A DNA stretch of 64,000 nucleotides from Inonotus obliquus (lineage: Eukaryota; Basidiomycota; Agaricomycetes; Hymenochaetales; Hymenochaetaceae), in the NCBI GenBank assembly GCA_032164295.1, contig JAJHTX010000004.1, forward strand, positions 2,356,001 through 2,420,000. The letters run 5' to 3'. Below, one piece after another: positions 44,144 to 55,700 of the stretch (positions are counted from its first letter, which is position 1; the number at the start of each line of letters is the position of its first letter). The notes under the pieces were generated by a model, which was not told where the DNA came from, did no database searches, and was given only the letters and a program-made list of their open reading frames with translations. A program made the position numbers and the translations under genes.

Positions 44144-47100
44144 TTAACCATTCCCATCATCCTTCGAGTCGGTTTTTGACGTAACAGGAGGTTTGGACTC
44201 CCCTAACGACTTCGCCCCGCTGAACCGGAGCTTCAACTTCCTTGGTCCAGGTCCCTGGCCGTGCCCCTCTTCTCCCGCTTTAGTTGGAGACGTGTTCCCA
44301 CCAGTGGTAGTGGTAGCAGCGGAAGCACGCGCCTTCGCAGCAGCAACCTTAGACGCCTCTTCGGAAGCATTACTAAGTCGTCGGTTCTTAGGTGCCAACC
44401 TCTCAAACGCATCGTCCTCGTCATCTCCCCGCCTTCGTTTCTCTGCTAATTTTGTTGGTGGTGGTTTCGGGGGCAAAGTCGGAGTTGCCTGTTCGTCAGC
44501 TTCTTTGGAGACCAAGGATTCAAGTAACTCGTCTTCGGGATCTGAAGGCTCGTCCTGGGAAGGGTCGTAAGGTAGTATCTGGATTTGTCGATGCGGAAGG
44601 ATGGGACTCTTAGGTGCCGTAGACTCCTTGTCAGGTCGTATTTGGTCGGGGCTCGCCGCATCCTCATCGTCCTCGTACTCTAATAACGATGATAACGGCG
44701 AAACGGGACGATGTTGCGACGGTACGCTCATTAGTCTCTGAGCTTTGTTCATCTGAGCATGCGGACCAGGAGCACTGATACGTTGTCGTTTGCGTCGGAA
44801 CAGACCAAAGAACGATGAGTCTACTCGGGGCACAGGCACAACAGGATCGTCGTCGTTCTCGTCGCTGTTGAAATAGGAGTCGTCCTCTTCTGATTCCATG
44901 ACGCGTTGACCAAGAAGACGGGGAGGCATGATGATCCTACAAGACATGAGACGTGGGCCAACAAAATGATTAAGAACACATACGATTGCCTCTTCTCGAC
45001 CTCTGGAGGAGGCGGCTCCTTGTTGATCTCCCATCGAGCAATGAAGTTCTGAAATGTAGCAAAGCCCTTGGCCGACTTCGCAAGCTCTCGAATGTCAGCT
45101 TCATGCTTGTCCATAACGTAGTTGATCGGATCTCGGAGATTTTCCTGAAAGTGTTTCAGCAAGCACAGGCGGCTAAGTAGATTGGAGTCCAGCAGACCTT
45201 CCGCATAAACTCAAAGAACTCTTGACATGTAGAACTGAGTAAGTTTTCTCGTCGCGCCTCGCGGATGGTTAGTTTGCATATAGGACTAAAAACTTCATGC
45301 TTCTGCATATGCATAAAAAGATTGCGGTTGTTCATCCTGAGACATATACGTAGAAATCGAAGAGCAGCTAGATTAAAGTACGTTAGTGCAGGAGAGGTAA
45401 AGCAACAAGGACAACACTTACCGAGACATAGATGCTTATCCCTGACACTTAATAATGAAGCGACGCGAGCAACAACATTGGATGTGATAACGAAAAAGTA
45501 ACTCCGAAACGAATGCTGAGTGGCAAAGCTACAAAGGAGATCGCACAGATAAAGATAAACATTGCCTCGCTCTCGAGAAGGAGTGAAAGAAGCATCTAGA
45601 AAGATCGCTAGTCAAAATTGAACTGGAAAGCAGAAACGTATGATTGCTTACCTTTCAGCTCATGATGATCGGGAACATCGAGAGTCAGTGGTCGCATCAA
45701 TGTTTCTATGCAAACTTTGTAAAAGTTGTCAAGGAACCTCTCGGTGTTGAGTTCATCTCGAATCGGTCGGTTCATGTATGGATTATGAACTGGTCCCGCA
45801 CCAGGCTGGTTCTGGGCCTGATGTAGAATAATGTATGTCAAGGATACAGGGTGAGTACAATCAGAACAACACACCTGGGGAGTCTCGGGAGGTGGAGGAG
45901 CGGGCGGTTCAGGTGGAGTGCCAACGAGTAGTCTGAGGGCATCCGCAATCTGCGTCTGGACGGCAAGGTCCTGGCTATTCGCAAGCATACGACATAATGC
46001 CTGCGATAGAGTCTCCTTAAACGGAGCTGGTCCACCGTTTGTCACATCTGGGATCTTTGCATGTTCAGGACCTGTGACTCCCTCGGCGGCATTCGTAGGC
46101 TGACCCAAAGCGACGGCTTGTGTCAAAACGTGATTCCGAATACTTTGTGAATGATGGTCTAATAAGACCGTGAGGATCTCGCCAGCTGTTGAGACAAGGT
46201 GCTTCTCTGGTCTGCATAATGCCCACTGCACAGCGTAGAGAATACCGTGCTCTACCAGCGTACGAAAGAGCCCTATCCGCACAGGAAGCTGAACGTTCTT
46301 GCCCATCACGCACAGCTGTTGGAGAAGCGCTATTATCTCTTTCTTGCGCTCGACATCGGCCGCATTATCATCAGGGTTTACCTGAGTTGATGAAGGACCG
46401 GCGGGCGAAGAAACAACGCCATTTACTGCAGCAGGAACATCTGGAGGTTTTTCTACTTCCGTATCGCTCACCTTCTCTTTTTCTTTGCCCTTTGCGCCTC
46501 CGGGACGGATGAAGTATGAAACAAGCTCGGCGAGGAAGTGTTCATCTTTCTGGATATGGTTAATGATATCAACCTGATTAAAGATGATGCACGAATTGAG
46601 CACGCTAAAAGTGGAGTCGTCAAGTGCTCGGCCGAGGATGACGTCTTTAAGATACTGTAGTCGATACGTGGCATGTATCTTTCGCTGAATTTCTTCGGTT
46701 TTGAAGATGACAGGTTGCACGAATTGCGATCGTTGGAGGAGGAAGTCCCGATAATTCGCCTTAAACCTGGGAAACTCAGGATCGTCTAACCGATCATCAG
46801 TTAACCGAATGAGATAACAAAAAAAGAAGCCCACATTCGAGCATGCCAACAACGTCCAACCAAAGATCGTCCTGAAGAATATGCTCGTACATGCTGTGCT
46901 CGTTGAGAAGCACTATCAATGGCAAGAATAAGCGGACAAAGCTCCCCTCAACTCGTAACAAACTTACAGATAGTCTGCATGCAACTGCACAACGCGTGCA
47001 ACACTTCCAAGTTCTCCATCTTCTCGGCAACTTCAAAAGCAGCCACAAGCTGGAACACATACTTATGCTCTTGAATGTAAATGCATATTGTCTCTCGGGT

Positions 47101-48274
47101 CTTGGGACTTCGTGCCATCGTTCGAATGGCTTTCTCAATCTCGCCAATAAAATTTGCATCAGCGCCAGGTGGAGGCAAATGACCAGAAGAGATGATTTGG
47201 GCAGCGGTATTGGGAACTGTTGGGACAACCACATTAGACTATCTGAGGGATTCAGTGACTAAAGAAAATGAAAACCGTCGTATATGCCTGGGCACGGTCG
47301 TAGACAGTCCAAACAGACATTGAGGTCTTATGTCGAAGAGAAAACCGTACCTCTGCTATTAAGATGTCTTTGAACCTCTGTGATGAATTCCCAAACTTCA
47401 GAGCATCCTTCAACGTCCTGGAAGCTAAGCGCAAAGTCCGTGCCATCTGGTTCTGTCCAGACGATCAGAGTCGGTTGCTGCCTTTGATAAACGTCCTGTG
47501 CGCGGACTCGGCAGCTCAATATCTCTTCGTGTGTGCCCTCAGCCTTCACGATTAACCGAGCCTCATCGAGTTCGCTGTCAAACTCTCCGCTACAAAAGGC
47601 AGTTCCACGATCTGTCCAGCGCGAGCCAACGAGTTCATAGAGCTATGGTAATACGTCAGTATGTTAAAGGAGGAAGCGTAAGGGTGAAAGGGGTAAAAGT
47701 TTGTCTTAGATTCGTTCCTGGATACAAAAAGGCACAGACGCGCTGACAGACGCGTCGGGCAATACAACAACGTGATAACAGCAACCTTCGTCGTCACCGC
47801 AACTCGAGAAGGGAGGGAGAGTAGAATCCTAAATCGGTGAAGAAGTCCAAGACGCACCTTAACGCGACGTAAATCGGGATCAAAAACTTCGTTCGACTCC
47901 TGTGAACCCGAAGAGCTCTGTCCGGACCCACGATCATCTCCATTCATCCTGATGAACCTGCTCATCTCATCATCACTGAGAAAATCGCCATCGCCATCCG
48001 CGCCGTTGGCCATCTCCTCCAAGTGTGGTCCGGGAGAGCGTTCTTCCAGCTCTATTGACTGCTGGAAATTGTTCGTTCCATTTGCGGAAGTGGTCGTGGA
48101 TTCGGACTGCTCGTTCTGTGACAACGTGTTATCGGATGCAGCGGCCGCGGTTGCTTGTGTAGACGAGCTAGCGTCGGTTGATGCATCCGAGGATTGCTGT
48201 GATGTGATCGGACCGGAGGGGGATTGGAGATTGGCGTCGTCTGGGTCTCTATTGTCAGCGACGCCCCGGCTCAT
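44144..48274 (-). CDS. PSY2: Protein phosphatase 4 regulatory subunit 3 (SMEK/Psy2)
   Basis: Scaffold and substrate-selecting subunit of the PP4 phosphatase, acting in DNA-damage recovery and cell regulation. About ten exons. The EVH1-like domain starts at DLRRVKV|YELVGSRWTDRGTAFC and continues with RQQPTLIVWTEPDGTDFALS and EVWEFITEVQRHL. The SMEK domain follows: ADANFIGEIEKAIRTMARSP, EHILQDDLWLDVVGMLE, PVIFKTEEIQRKIHATYRLQ, YLKDVILGRALDDSTFSVLN, REARRENLLSSTCQEFFEFM, NNRNLFMHMQKHE and NLRDPINYVMDKHE. The C-terminal 290 residues are disordered with basic patches. Unusually about 134 Ser/Gln/Glu-rich residues precede the EVH1 domain (ATG 48274, MSRGVADNRD). Stop at 44144-44146. Confidence 0.93.
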
Positions 48275-48674
48275 GACCAGCAAGGGGATACAACGCGTCC
48301 CTGTGAATGGTAAAGAAGGGAAGGGCAGCCAGCACCGGCGAGCAGCGTCGACAATGTGCGTTTTGTTAGAGTGAGAAAAGAGAGCCCGCGCCGAGAATAC
48401 GCGGGACAGCGCTGAGGAGGAGGAGCAGAAGAGGATGTGCTTGGGTAAGTGAGAGGAACAACGTCAATACATTCCCTTTTCCGGGAATACTATATACGGT
48501 AAAGTCACGGGTAACAACCTATAACGTCGATCAACGTCGATCCCTCAGGTTTGTTCTTGAAACCACTTCTTCCCGGCGATCCAACGACGGAAGAAAAAAA
48601 CGTCTCTCGGGTAACTTACAACTTACATTCCACGACAATACAACACAAATCACTATTATTAGACTACCGGGCAT
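48275..48674. other. Intergenic region, PP4R3 promoter and thioesterase 3' flank
   Basis: 400 bp. GA-rich run at 48415-48440. Nothing else recognised. Confidence 0.5.
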
Positions 48675-49607
48675 TCATTCCGTCTTGGGGATAATGCGTT
48701 TCAGCCATTTCGATAGATCCTTCAGCTCTTCTGGATTGGAAGAGTGCACTAATCCTTCGTATGCGTGAAATTCTAGTCCAGTGAGATCTTCCTGCGTAGC
48801 CGTCTTTATGCCTGCCTTTTGTGTGAGGAACTGTGTCGAGGCAGTCGCCATATCAAATGTTACAAGTGGGTCGTGTGTTCCGGTGCCCCAGAAGATCGGA
48901 ACCTTTCTTGCATGATCAGATAACATCTGGACACAAATTATTGCTCTTCCATACACTCAAATTCAATAGATATGCACTTACAGATACGAGTTTTTTACTT
49001 CCCAACACGACATAGCCACTAAGGACCGCAATCCCGGCGAGCTTCCTTTCACTCGTTAAACCTGTAAGAAGACTCATCACGCCGCCTTGGCTGAATCCGC
49101 CAAGCACAATGCGTGAAGCAGGTATGCCAGCGTCCACTTCAGTCGTGATGAGTTGATTCAACGCGGTGGCACTCTTAAGTAAACCCTCCTCGTCGTCCTT
49201 GATTTTAACGCCGAACTCGTATATATCATACCTTCGATCCTTGTATAAACATATCGGCTTATATGCGGCGGTATAGGCACATACCATGCTGGCATCAACA
49301 TATTCATGTTCGCTGTCACAGGCTTAATGGGTCTTGGATGTCTCAACATTCATTACCAGTAGAAAACGAGCTTGAACACTCACGCGTGAGGTAGAACCCA
49401 TTTCACATGCTTCAAATCATCGTCCTTCGACAGCATGCTTGCGACTGGTTCCCAGCCTGCATTCAAGGATAAGCGACACATTATGCGGGACATAGAAATT
49501 AAACGACCTTGTCCCGTATCACCGAGACCATGTACGAATATGACTGTGGCGGAATGTTTTGCGGTTGCATTAACGACAAGGCGTTGTAATGGTTGAATAG
49601 CGGCCAT
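48675..49607 (-). CDS. Acyl-protein thioesterase 1 (alpha/beta hydrolase)
   Basis: Removes palmitoyl groups from cytosolic proteins such as Ras and G-alpha subunits; lysophospholipase/APT1 family. ATG 49607 opens MAAIQPLQRLVVNA, then the strand and oxyanion region ATVIFVHGLGDTGQ|GWEPVA. Further exons give WVLPHA|PIKPVTANMNMLMPAW, then YDIYEFGVKIKDDEEGL, and the nucleophile elbow GGFSQGGVMSLL. The last exon gives the acid VPIFWGTGTHDPLV and the histidine LVHSSNPEELKDLSKWLK, so Ser, Asp and His are all present. Stop at 48675-48677. The frame remains open about 60 codons upstream of ATG 49607 and encodes a hydrophobic segment, but without another ATG. It faces TRM10 across 188 bp. Confidence 0.92.
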
Positions 49608-49795
49608 CTTCGAATCGTGGCGTACTCTACCAGTATACTTTGACAGATAGAAGTAGAGAAGGATAGCTGATGCGACGGTGAGAAGAAATACTGAAGAGAA
49701 TCGAGACGGAATGCTGGTGATATGAAGGTTGACGACTGAGTTCGTTCTCGTCCCTAATAAGACTCCTTTGCTGATCACCCTCACCTCAATTCAAC
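49608..49795. promoter_or_regulatory. Short bidirectional promoter, thioesterase / TRM10
   Basis: Only 188 bp separate the outward-facing start codons, so both promoters and 5' UTRs share this DNA. No CACGTG is present. Confidence 0.6.
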
Positions 49796-51100
49796 ATGAC
49801 CAACTCAGAAACAACGACAGGACATGCTATCATCAACTCATCTAAAGCAATAATAGCAGGCGATGCGGATAGCTCAACGCCTGCCATCGCGGCCCCAAAC
49901 CAAGACGCACAGCTAATCGTTGAAAACCCTTCCTCGTCCAGCCAACCACTCAACCCCTCCGAACCTCCTCAACCCCTCTCCAAACGCGCTCAAAAACGTG
50001 CTGCCAAAGCCGCTTACTTACAAGAAAAGAAACTTGAACGTCGACAACGTGAACGAGCCGCGCGTAAAGAAAAGAAACGCGAACGTCGAGAACGAATAGC
50101 TCGAGGAGAGATTGATCCAGATGAAGATGGTGAGGAGGATGGACAACCCGTGAGGAAGAAAGCAAGGAAAGGGAATGCAGGTGATAGAGATGTGGATGTA
50201 AAACCGTTCAAGGCGCGAGTGATAGTGGACCTGGGATTCGATAGTTATATGACTGAGAAGGTGCGTATACCTCTCCGAAGATCCCCACAATGATATGGAT
50301 ACTCATAGCATATATTCGCTGATTACAGGAAATCGTCTCACTGAGCTCCCAGCTTGCCTACTGCTACTCCGCCAATCGAAAGTCGTCGCACCCCTTCGAG
50401 ACATTATTGTTTACATCCCTCAATGGTCGGTTACGCGAGAAACTTGAACGGGAGAACAACGCGGGGTATAAACGCTGGACTGGGTGTGAATGGTGGGAAG
50501 AGGGGTATGAACAATTATGGTCTGGTGATCCAGATGCTCCTGTTCAAAATAGTTCTACTACCGAGGAAGAGCCATCTCATGGAGGGAATGAGAGGTCCAG
50601 AAGTAGTAAAGATGCTGTTGTGTATCTGACGGCAGATACGGATGAGGAGCTTGAAGGGCTAATGGAGGGCGAAACGTACATCCTCGGCGGTATAGTCGAC
50701 CGAAACCGACATAAAGTACGCCATATCACTCCAAAATCTTGCTATCCCATGGCTCAAAACTGCATTCACTCAGAATTTATGTCAAAAGAAAGCAGCGTCG
50801 CAAGGCATCCGTACCGCAAGCCTACCGATTGGCAAATACCTCAAAGAACTCAAAACCCGCAAAGTCCTCACAGTGAACCAGGTCTTTGAGATTCTGGTAC
50901 ATTGGGTAGAGAGCAGGAATTGGGAAGAAGCAATGTATAGTGTGATGCCGAAACGTAAGTTCGCACAACAGCCAAGTGCAAAATCACAAGAGAGGGAGAA
51001 AGCAGAGGGCGAAAATGTGATAGGAGTAGAAGGGGATGGGTTGAATGAAGAAGAGGATGAAGAGGATGAGAATGAAGCGAGGTCGGATACAAATGAGTAG
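49796..51100 (+). CDS. TRM10: tRNA (guanine(9)-N1)-methyltransferase TRM10
   Basis: SPOUT-class methyltransferase that makes m1G9 in tRNA. Exons 49796-50260, 50329-50715 and 50774-51100 keep phase and give 392 residues. A lysine/arginine-rich N-terminus (SKRAQKRAAKAAYLQEKKLE) precedes the domain: ARVIVDLGFDSYMTEKEIVS, SSQLAYCYSANRKSSHPFET, then the knot residues VVYLTADTDEELEGLMEGET, YILGGIVDRNRHKNLCQKKA, IRTASLPIGKYLKELKTRKV and LTVNQVFEILVHWVE. The TADTDEEL and GGIVDRNRHK segments are the cofactor loops of the family. The C-terminus is acidic (EEDEEDENEA). ATG 49796 is the first in the frame. Confidence 0.94.
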
Positions 51101-51155
51101 TACAGTTCTAGTGAACTAATTGCAGACCAGAATCGTTTGATTCTCTTATTCAACC

Positions 51156-52641
51156 TTAGAGGACATCCTTCATACTAACTGCTCCGGAGCCTCGTTCAAG
51201 TGGTTTGGGCTGACTCGGTGCTGGCTTCCAGCCGATCTGAAGATCGCCCGTTAATTTGAATGGGTAAATGCTAGAACGTGTCACTTACAACGAAGATAAT
51301 CTGAAACGTCGCTGGAATCGTTCCATCGTCATTACCGTGCATTTCTTTAATTGGCGAGTAAGTTTGTGTGATTTTGTCATATACTCAAAGCAAACCTTTG
51401 TATATTGCTGAAGCAGCGGCCAATGTGTCACGATGAATGAAATGCCTCCTGCTTGGAAATCACCAACTGTCTCTCGAAATAAGCATGCAGAAGCTTACCT
51501 GCCTATGACAGCATTACTCTCCCCCATATCTTGAAGATCCTCCATCAACTCCCACATACTTGGATAAGCAACCTTTACTTCGTCGACATCGACGGTTAGT
51601 AACGAAAACCCTGCGCGTCCCATTAGGTTGGACATATCGCTGCTATCTATAGAATGATGAATATTTCAGTATTACTCTGTAGAGAAAGGTTTACTGACCT
51701 GTCATGGGTGATATGTGTGGGGAAATACCTCCTTCGCGTTCAACCTCTGCTAGCTGAAGAGAAGTTCTGATCGGTTGTTAGAATCTTGAAGTGAGAGTTC
51801 ACAGAACTCCGGGATCTTGCCTCAATTCAAACAATGTGTCACCGCCGAATAATGCCCCAAGGAAGACTCCATCAGGTTTGAGAGCTTCTCTAATCTGTAC
51901 GAGCACTCCTAAGGATGATCCAATCAGACCACTGGAATTATAAAGTCTATTTCGTTCATACCCGGAAGGTCATTGATCCAGTGTAAAGAAAGGCATGACA
52001 CAATAGCTTCTTGAGAGTCTCTTTGGATGGTCTCGAGAAGGGCTTCCTCGTCGCATTGAATCCTGTCTACCTCGACTGAAAAGGTTGATTGTTAATCGAA
52101 TAAAGATGAATGAAGGATGAGGACAGACTTGCGAATTGCTCGTCGCCATCACGTTCAAGTGTCTTTTCTTGAGTGAGAACATCGGTTAAGAACGACGGAG
52201 GAAAAGTCAATGGACATACGACTTAAGTCCAGCATGATGGACTTCTGTACAGTCTCTGATCCTAGCAGTTTTGAGAAATGTCCTGGACCAGCACCAAGGT
52301 CCACAATAGTATTCAACTTGCGTTTAATATCCTAACACTTCAAAGTTGTGGCCAATCCCGTTCATTCATATTTTTCTCATCTTACTCACAAGGAATCGTT
52401 CATTCATTCTAATCGCCACCTCATTCCGGACATAATCCACTGTCCGACTACGCTCTCCCTCCTCACGAGTAGTAGCCCGATCCTTTTGCAATCGTTTCGC
52501 ATTTCGGTCGAACACCTTAAATGGTCCAACTGTATACGGATTGACAGGTCCAGAGCCTCCCTTTACAGCCGCAAATGAGCGCGCCAATAAGCGAAAACGC
52601 GACGAGCGGAACAAATTGTGGTGGAATGTGAGGGTTTGCAT
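51156..52641 (-). CDS. NDUFAF5: Complex I assembly factor NDUFAF5 (methyltransferase-fold hydroxylase)
   Basis: Mitochondrial class I SAM-fold protein that hydroxylates an arginine of a complex I subunit during assembly. ATG 52641 opens [20 protein letters not shown], a typical arginine-rich presequence. The family entry motif [17 protein letters not shown] follows, then [13 protein letters not shown], motif [66 protein letters not shown] and [20 protein letters not shown]. The last exon ends [11 protein letters not shown] with TAA at 51156-51158. About eight small exons; I did not fix all borders. It ends convergently with TRM10, 55 bp apart, and faces the zinc-finger gene over 128 bp. Confidence 0.92.
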
Positions 52642-52769
52642 GAGAGAGCACTGCAGCACGTGACGCGTACTTGCACTTGGATTACAATTATTTCGACGCC
52701 TCTCTCCCTTTCTTTCGCTCCCTCTCTTCCAAACTCAACCTATGTAGCAAGCACAAGCCTCTGTCAAAA
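52642..52769. promoter_or_regulatory. Very short bidirectional promoter, NDUFAF5 / zinc-finger gene
   Basis: 128 bp between divergent ATGs. Contains a CACGTG at 52657 and a CT-rich run (cgcctctctccctttctttc) typical of fungal core promoters. Confidence 0.6.
52657..52662. promoter_or_regulatory. CACGTG palindrome between NDUFAF5 and the zinc-finger gene
   Basis: Context agCACGTGac, 107 bp before ATG 52770 and 15 bp from the NDUFAF5 ATG. Confidence 0.4.
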
Positions 52770-55700
52770 ATGGCCTCCGAAAACAATAGCAATATTGGAA
52801 ATAACGCCAATAACAGCAGCTTAATACCACCCAGCTCTGTCCTCGTCGTCACACCTGAGCGATACTTGGAGAACCAACGCAAGTTGCAGCAACACTTTGA
52901 GACGCTCAACGAGGCCAACAGGACAGGGCTAGAAAACTACCTTAGGATGGAGGCTGATCTCCAGAGGAGAATGGATGAGGGAGACCGAGCAAGGTGAGTA
53001 GCGCCACTGTACTTTGTCGATCTTCCAGGTTATGACGCCTGAATCATCTCGCAAGGCAGCAGATGCAGACCCTACAACAGCTAGCTAATGTGAGGGCTAT
53101 AGCTCCACCGCCTCGATCCGCTGGCATTAGAGCTGGTCCTTCACAGAACGCAAACGCGAGCTCCCATCATTCTCAGTACCAGCAGCCACACTCCAACCTC
53201 GTGAATGGGTCGGAGGAACGGTACACCGCAAATCCAAGCTCTAGTGGTGTATGTTGCAACAGTTTGTGGACACGTTCGCTTGTTCATGTCTTATTGTTGT
53301 TTTTGTAACTAGATAACCCCTGCCTTGCAACAGCCGCGCTCTTCGCATGTTCCGAGTCCCATTTTGTACCCACCCACAAGTCCTGGTCATGCCATGTCAC
53401 AAACTACTCAGTCGGTGCCGATCCGACTACCGCCGCAGATCCCGATCACAAGTTCGAACGTGAATGCGCTTCCGCAGCAACAACCAGTTCAGCAACCACC
53501 TCGCCATAAAGGTTCTTCAAGGCCAACATCATATTTGCAGCCTCAGCCGCAACAAGTGAAATTCCCAACGGGTACAGGTTCGGGCACATCTCTGCTGAAA
53601 AATTCCATCTTATGTTCATTCATATACCCAGCTCCATCAGGCTCTCATGTCCAAGGCCCTCAGTCACAGCCGTGGTACTTCCACCCAGCAGTAGCTTCCA
53701 GCCCTTCATCTATCTCAGGCTATCGAGGATCGCTGGTTGCGGGTCCGAATCAGCAGTCTTACTACGCCCCTTCCAGTTCCTCACTTGCCGGTGCGCTGGG
53801 AGAGACATCGACTACCCACGGAAAAGTAGCAAATAGTAGCGTTGTATATGGTCATCCACCACTAGCTTCTATGGATAGCGCGGAAAGGAGAGAGCGTACC
53901 GTTACGACGGAACAAGCTTTGGCTCGTGACCAAGTGCCAACGAAATCTACATCAGTGCCCGTTACCTATGCTCTACCAACACACAATACTACGCAGGCCG
54001 ACGTTATGTCCAGAATGGCAGGCTTATCTACCGCGCCTGATGATCCGCTCCGACTAGCGCAAGCGCGTGTTGCATCCATGCTTAGAAGACAAGCAGACTC
54101 TGATTCTGTAAGTTCCGGCTCGTATTTCGATGCCCAAGGCTCTGTCCCAGCTATCAAGCCCCCAAACCTTGGAAGGACCGAGACGATGACAGCTGCGGCA
54201 AATAGCGGCCAAATTACGTCGGGCATTCATGATAGTGTGCCAGTCGCGCAAATATTTACGCCTGCTAGTTCCACTGGTGGTCCTGGGTTTATTTCGAATG
54301 TAAGTCAAATTGTACTGGGATCTTGATAATGAATTCACATTTCCAATTATAGGTTCCGCGAGCTTTTGGAGCTAATATACTAGGCTCTGCTCAAAATCTA
54401 GCCCCAGCCCCAGGCGTTTCTTCAAGATACACGCAACCTGCCCCCACTGAAAGACAAAACGTAGGTGTTGCGACGACCTCTGATACACCAATTTCCCATA
54501 TTTCGAATGTAACTGTGAGTCAATTGATGAACAACGAGTTCTTAATGACATCTCAATCCGCGCAGGGGGCCGGCGCTTCAAGTCATGCCCTGCTTAATAA
54601 TTCGGCACCATATTACCCAGTCGAGGACAATCGATTTACGACGCCACCAGGCGATGAGAATCGCCCTCTGCAACCTGTAACCCTAGCCTCTGCGAATAAG
54701 AATACCCTTGCGAAGGACATCCTCCGGGCACTAAACAGGCTGCCTGAAAAGAGGAAAGCTTCGACACCTGAGTATGCTGCGTCTGACGTTGACGCGGGAC
54801 CACCACCGCCAAAGAGACCTACAATTGAAAATTCGCCTACGGACACTCCGATGGTGATAAGTGACATTTTCATGGTGTCATCTGCGCATCCTGTGATGGA
54901 GGACACCGGTGATTCAGCCAGGATCGAGGAAGTAGTTGAAACAGGGAAAAGCGGAATGGCGGATGAGAGTGCAGCCGTCTTGGACACTTCGAGCCCACTA
55001 CTCAGTATTTCTGCAATCGATAATTCCGAAGTAGTTCCCCTGCGGGTGACGACATCCGATTCTCCAACCGTTCCGGATTCGCTGCCTCCGCCGTCCTCAG
55101 CTGAATCTCGGGTCTCAAGTGAGGCAGCGGTAGAAGCAGATACCGAGCTTCAACCCTTGGATGACTCTTCAGTCCCCTTGTTCCTGCCGTCCCCGCGGAA
55201 TTCCCCAACGCCGTCATACAGTGAACCGAGGGACGAGAGGGATGGTATAGCTTCCTCGAGTTCACTACAGCGTAGTGCGCAAGTGGATAAATCAAAGTTC
55301 AAAACGAGAGTCTACGTAGAGGTCCCAATTCTAACTCCAGAACAACGAAGACGTTTTCTGAGTCGAGGGAATGCCCAGTTATCTATGGAAGTCCCGGCAT
55401 CGGAAGGCGTCTCTGTTCAAGGATCATCCATAGCGGCAGCGAATGCTGCTACAGACGCGAAAGTTGTGAATTCAGGGGCAGATGGTTCGTAGCTATTATT
55501 TACCTATTCTGTGCTGCTAAATGTAGTATGTCATATAGAACAACTCCTTCGTGAAGGTATTTCTCATGCGAAAGATTTTTGAATGTTGTTCGAAAACTGA
55601 TGATTGCGCATGTGATCAGCCCAGGAAGTTGCCGCACTCTCAGCCTCTCGTCTTCAAAAACGGCCATGCTTGTGGAATGACTGCTACCATGTCGCGAATA

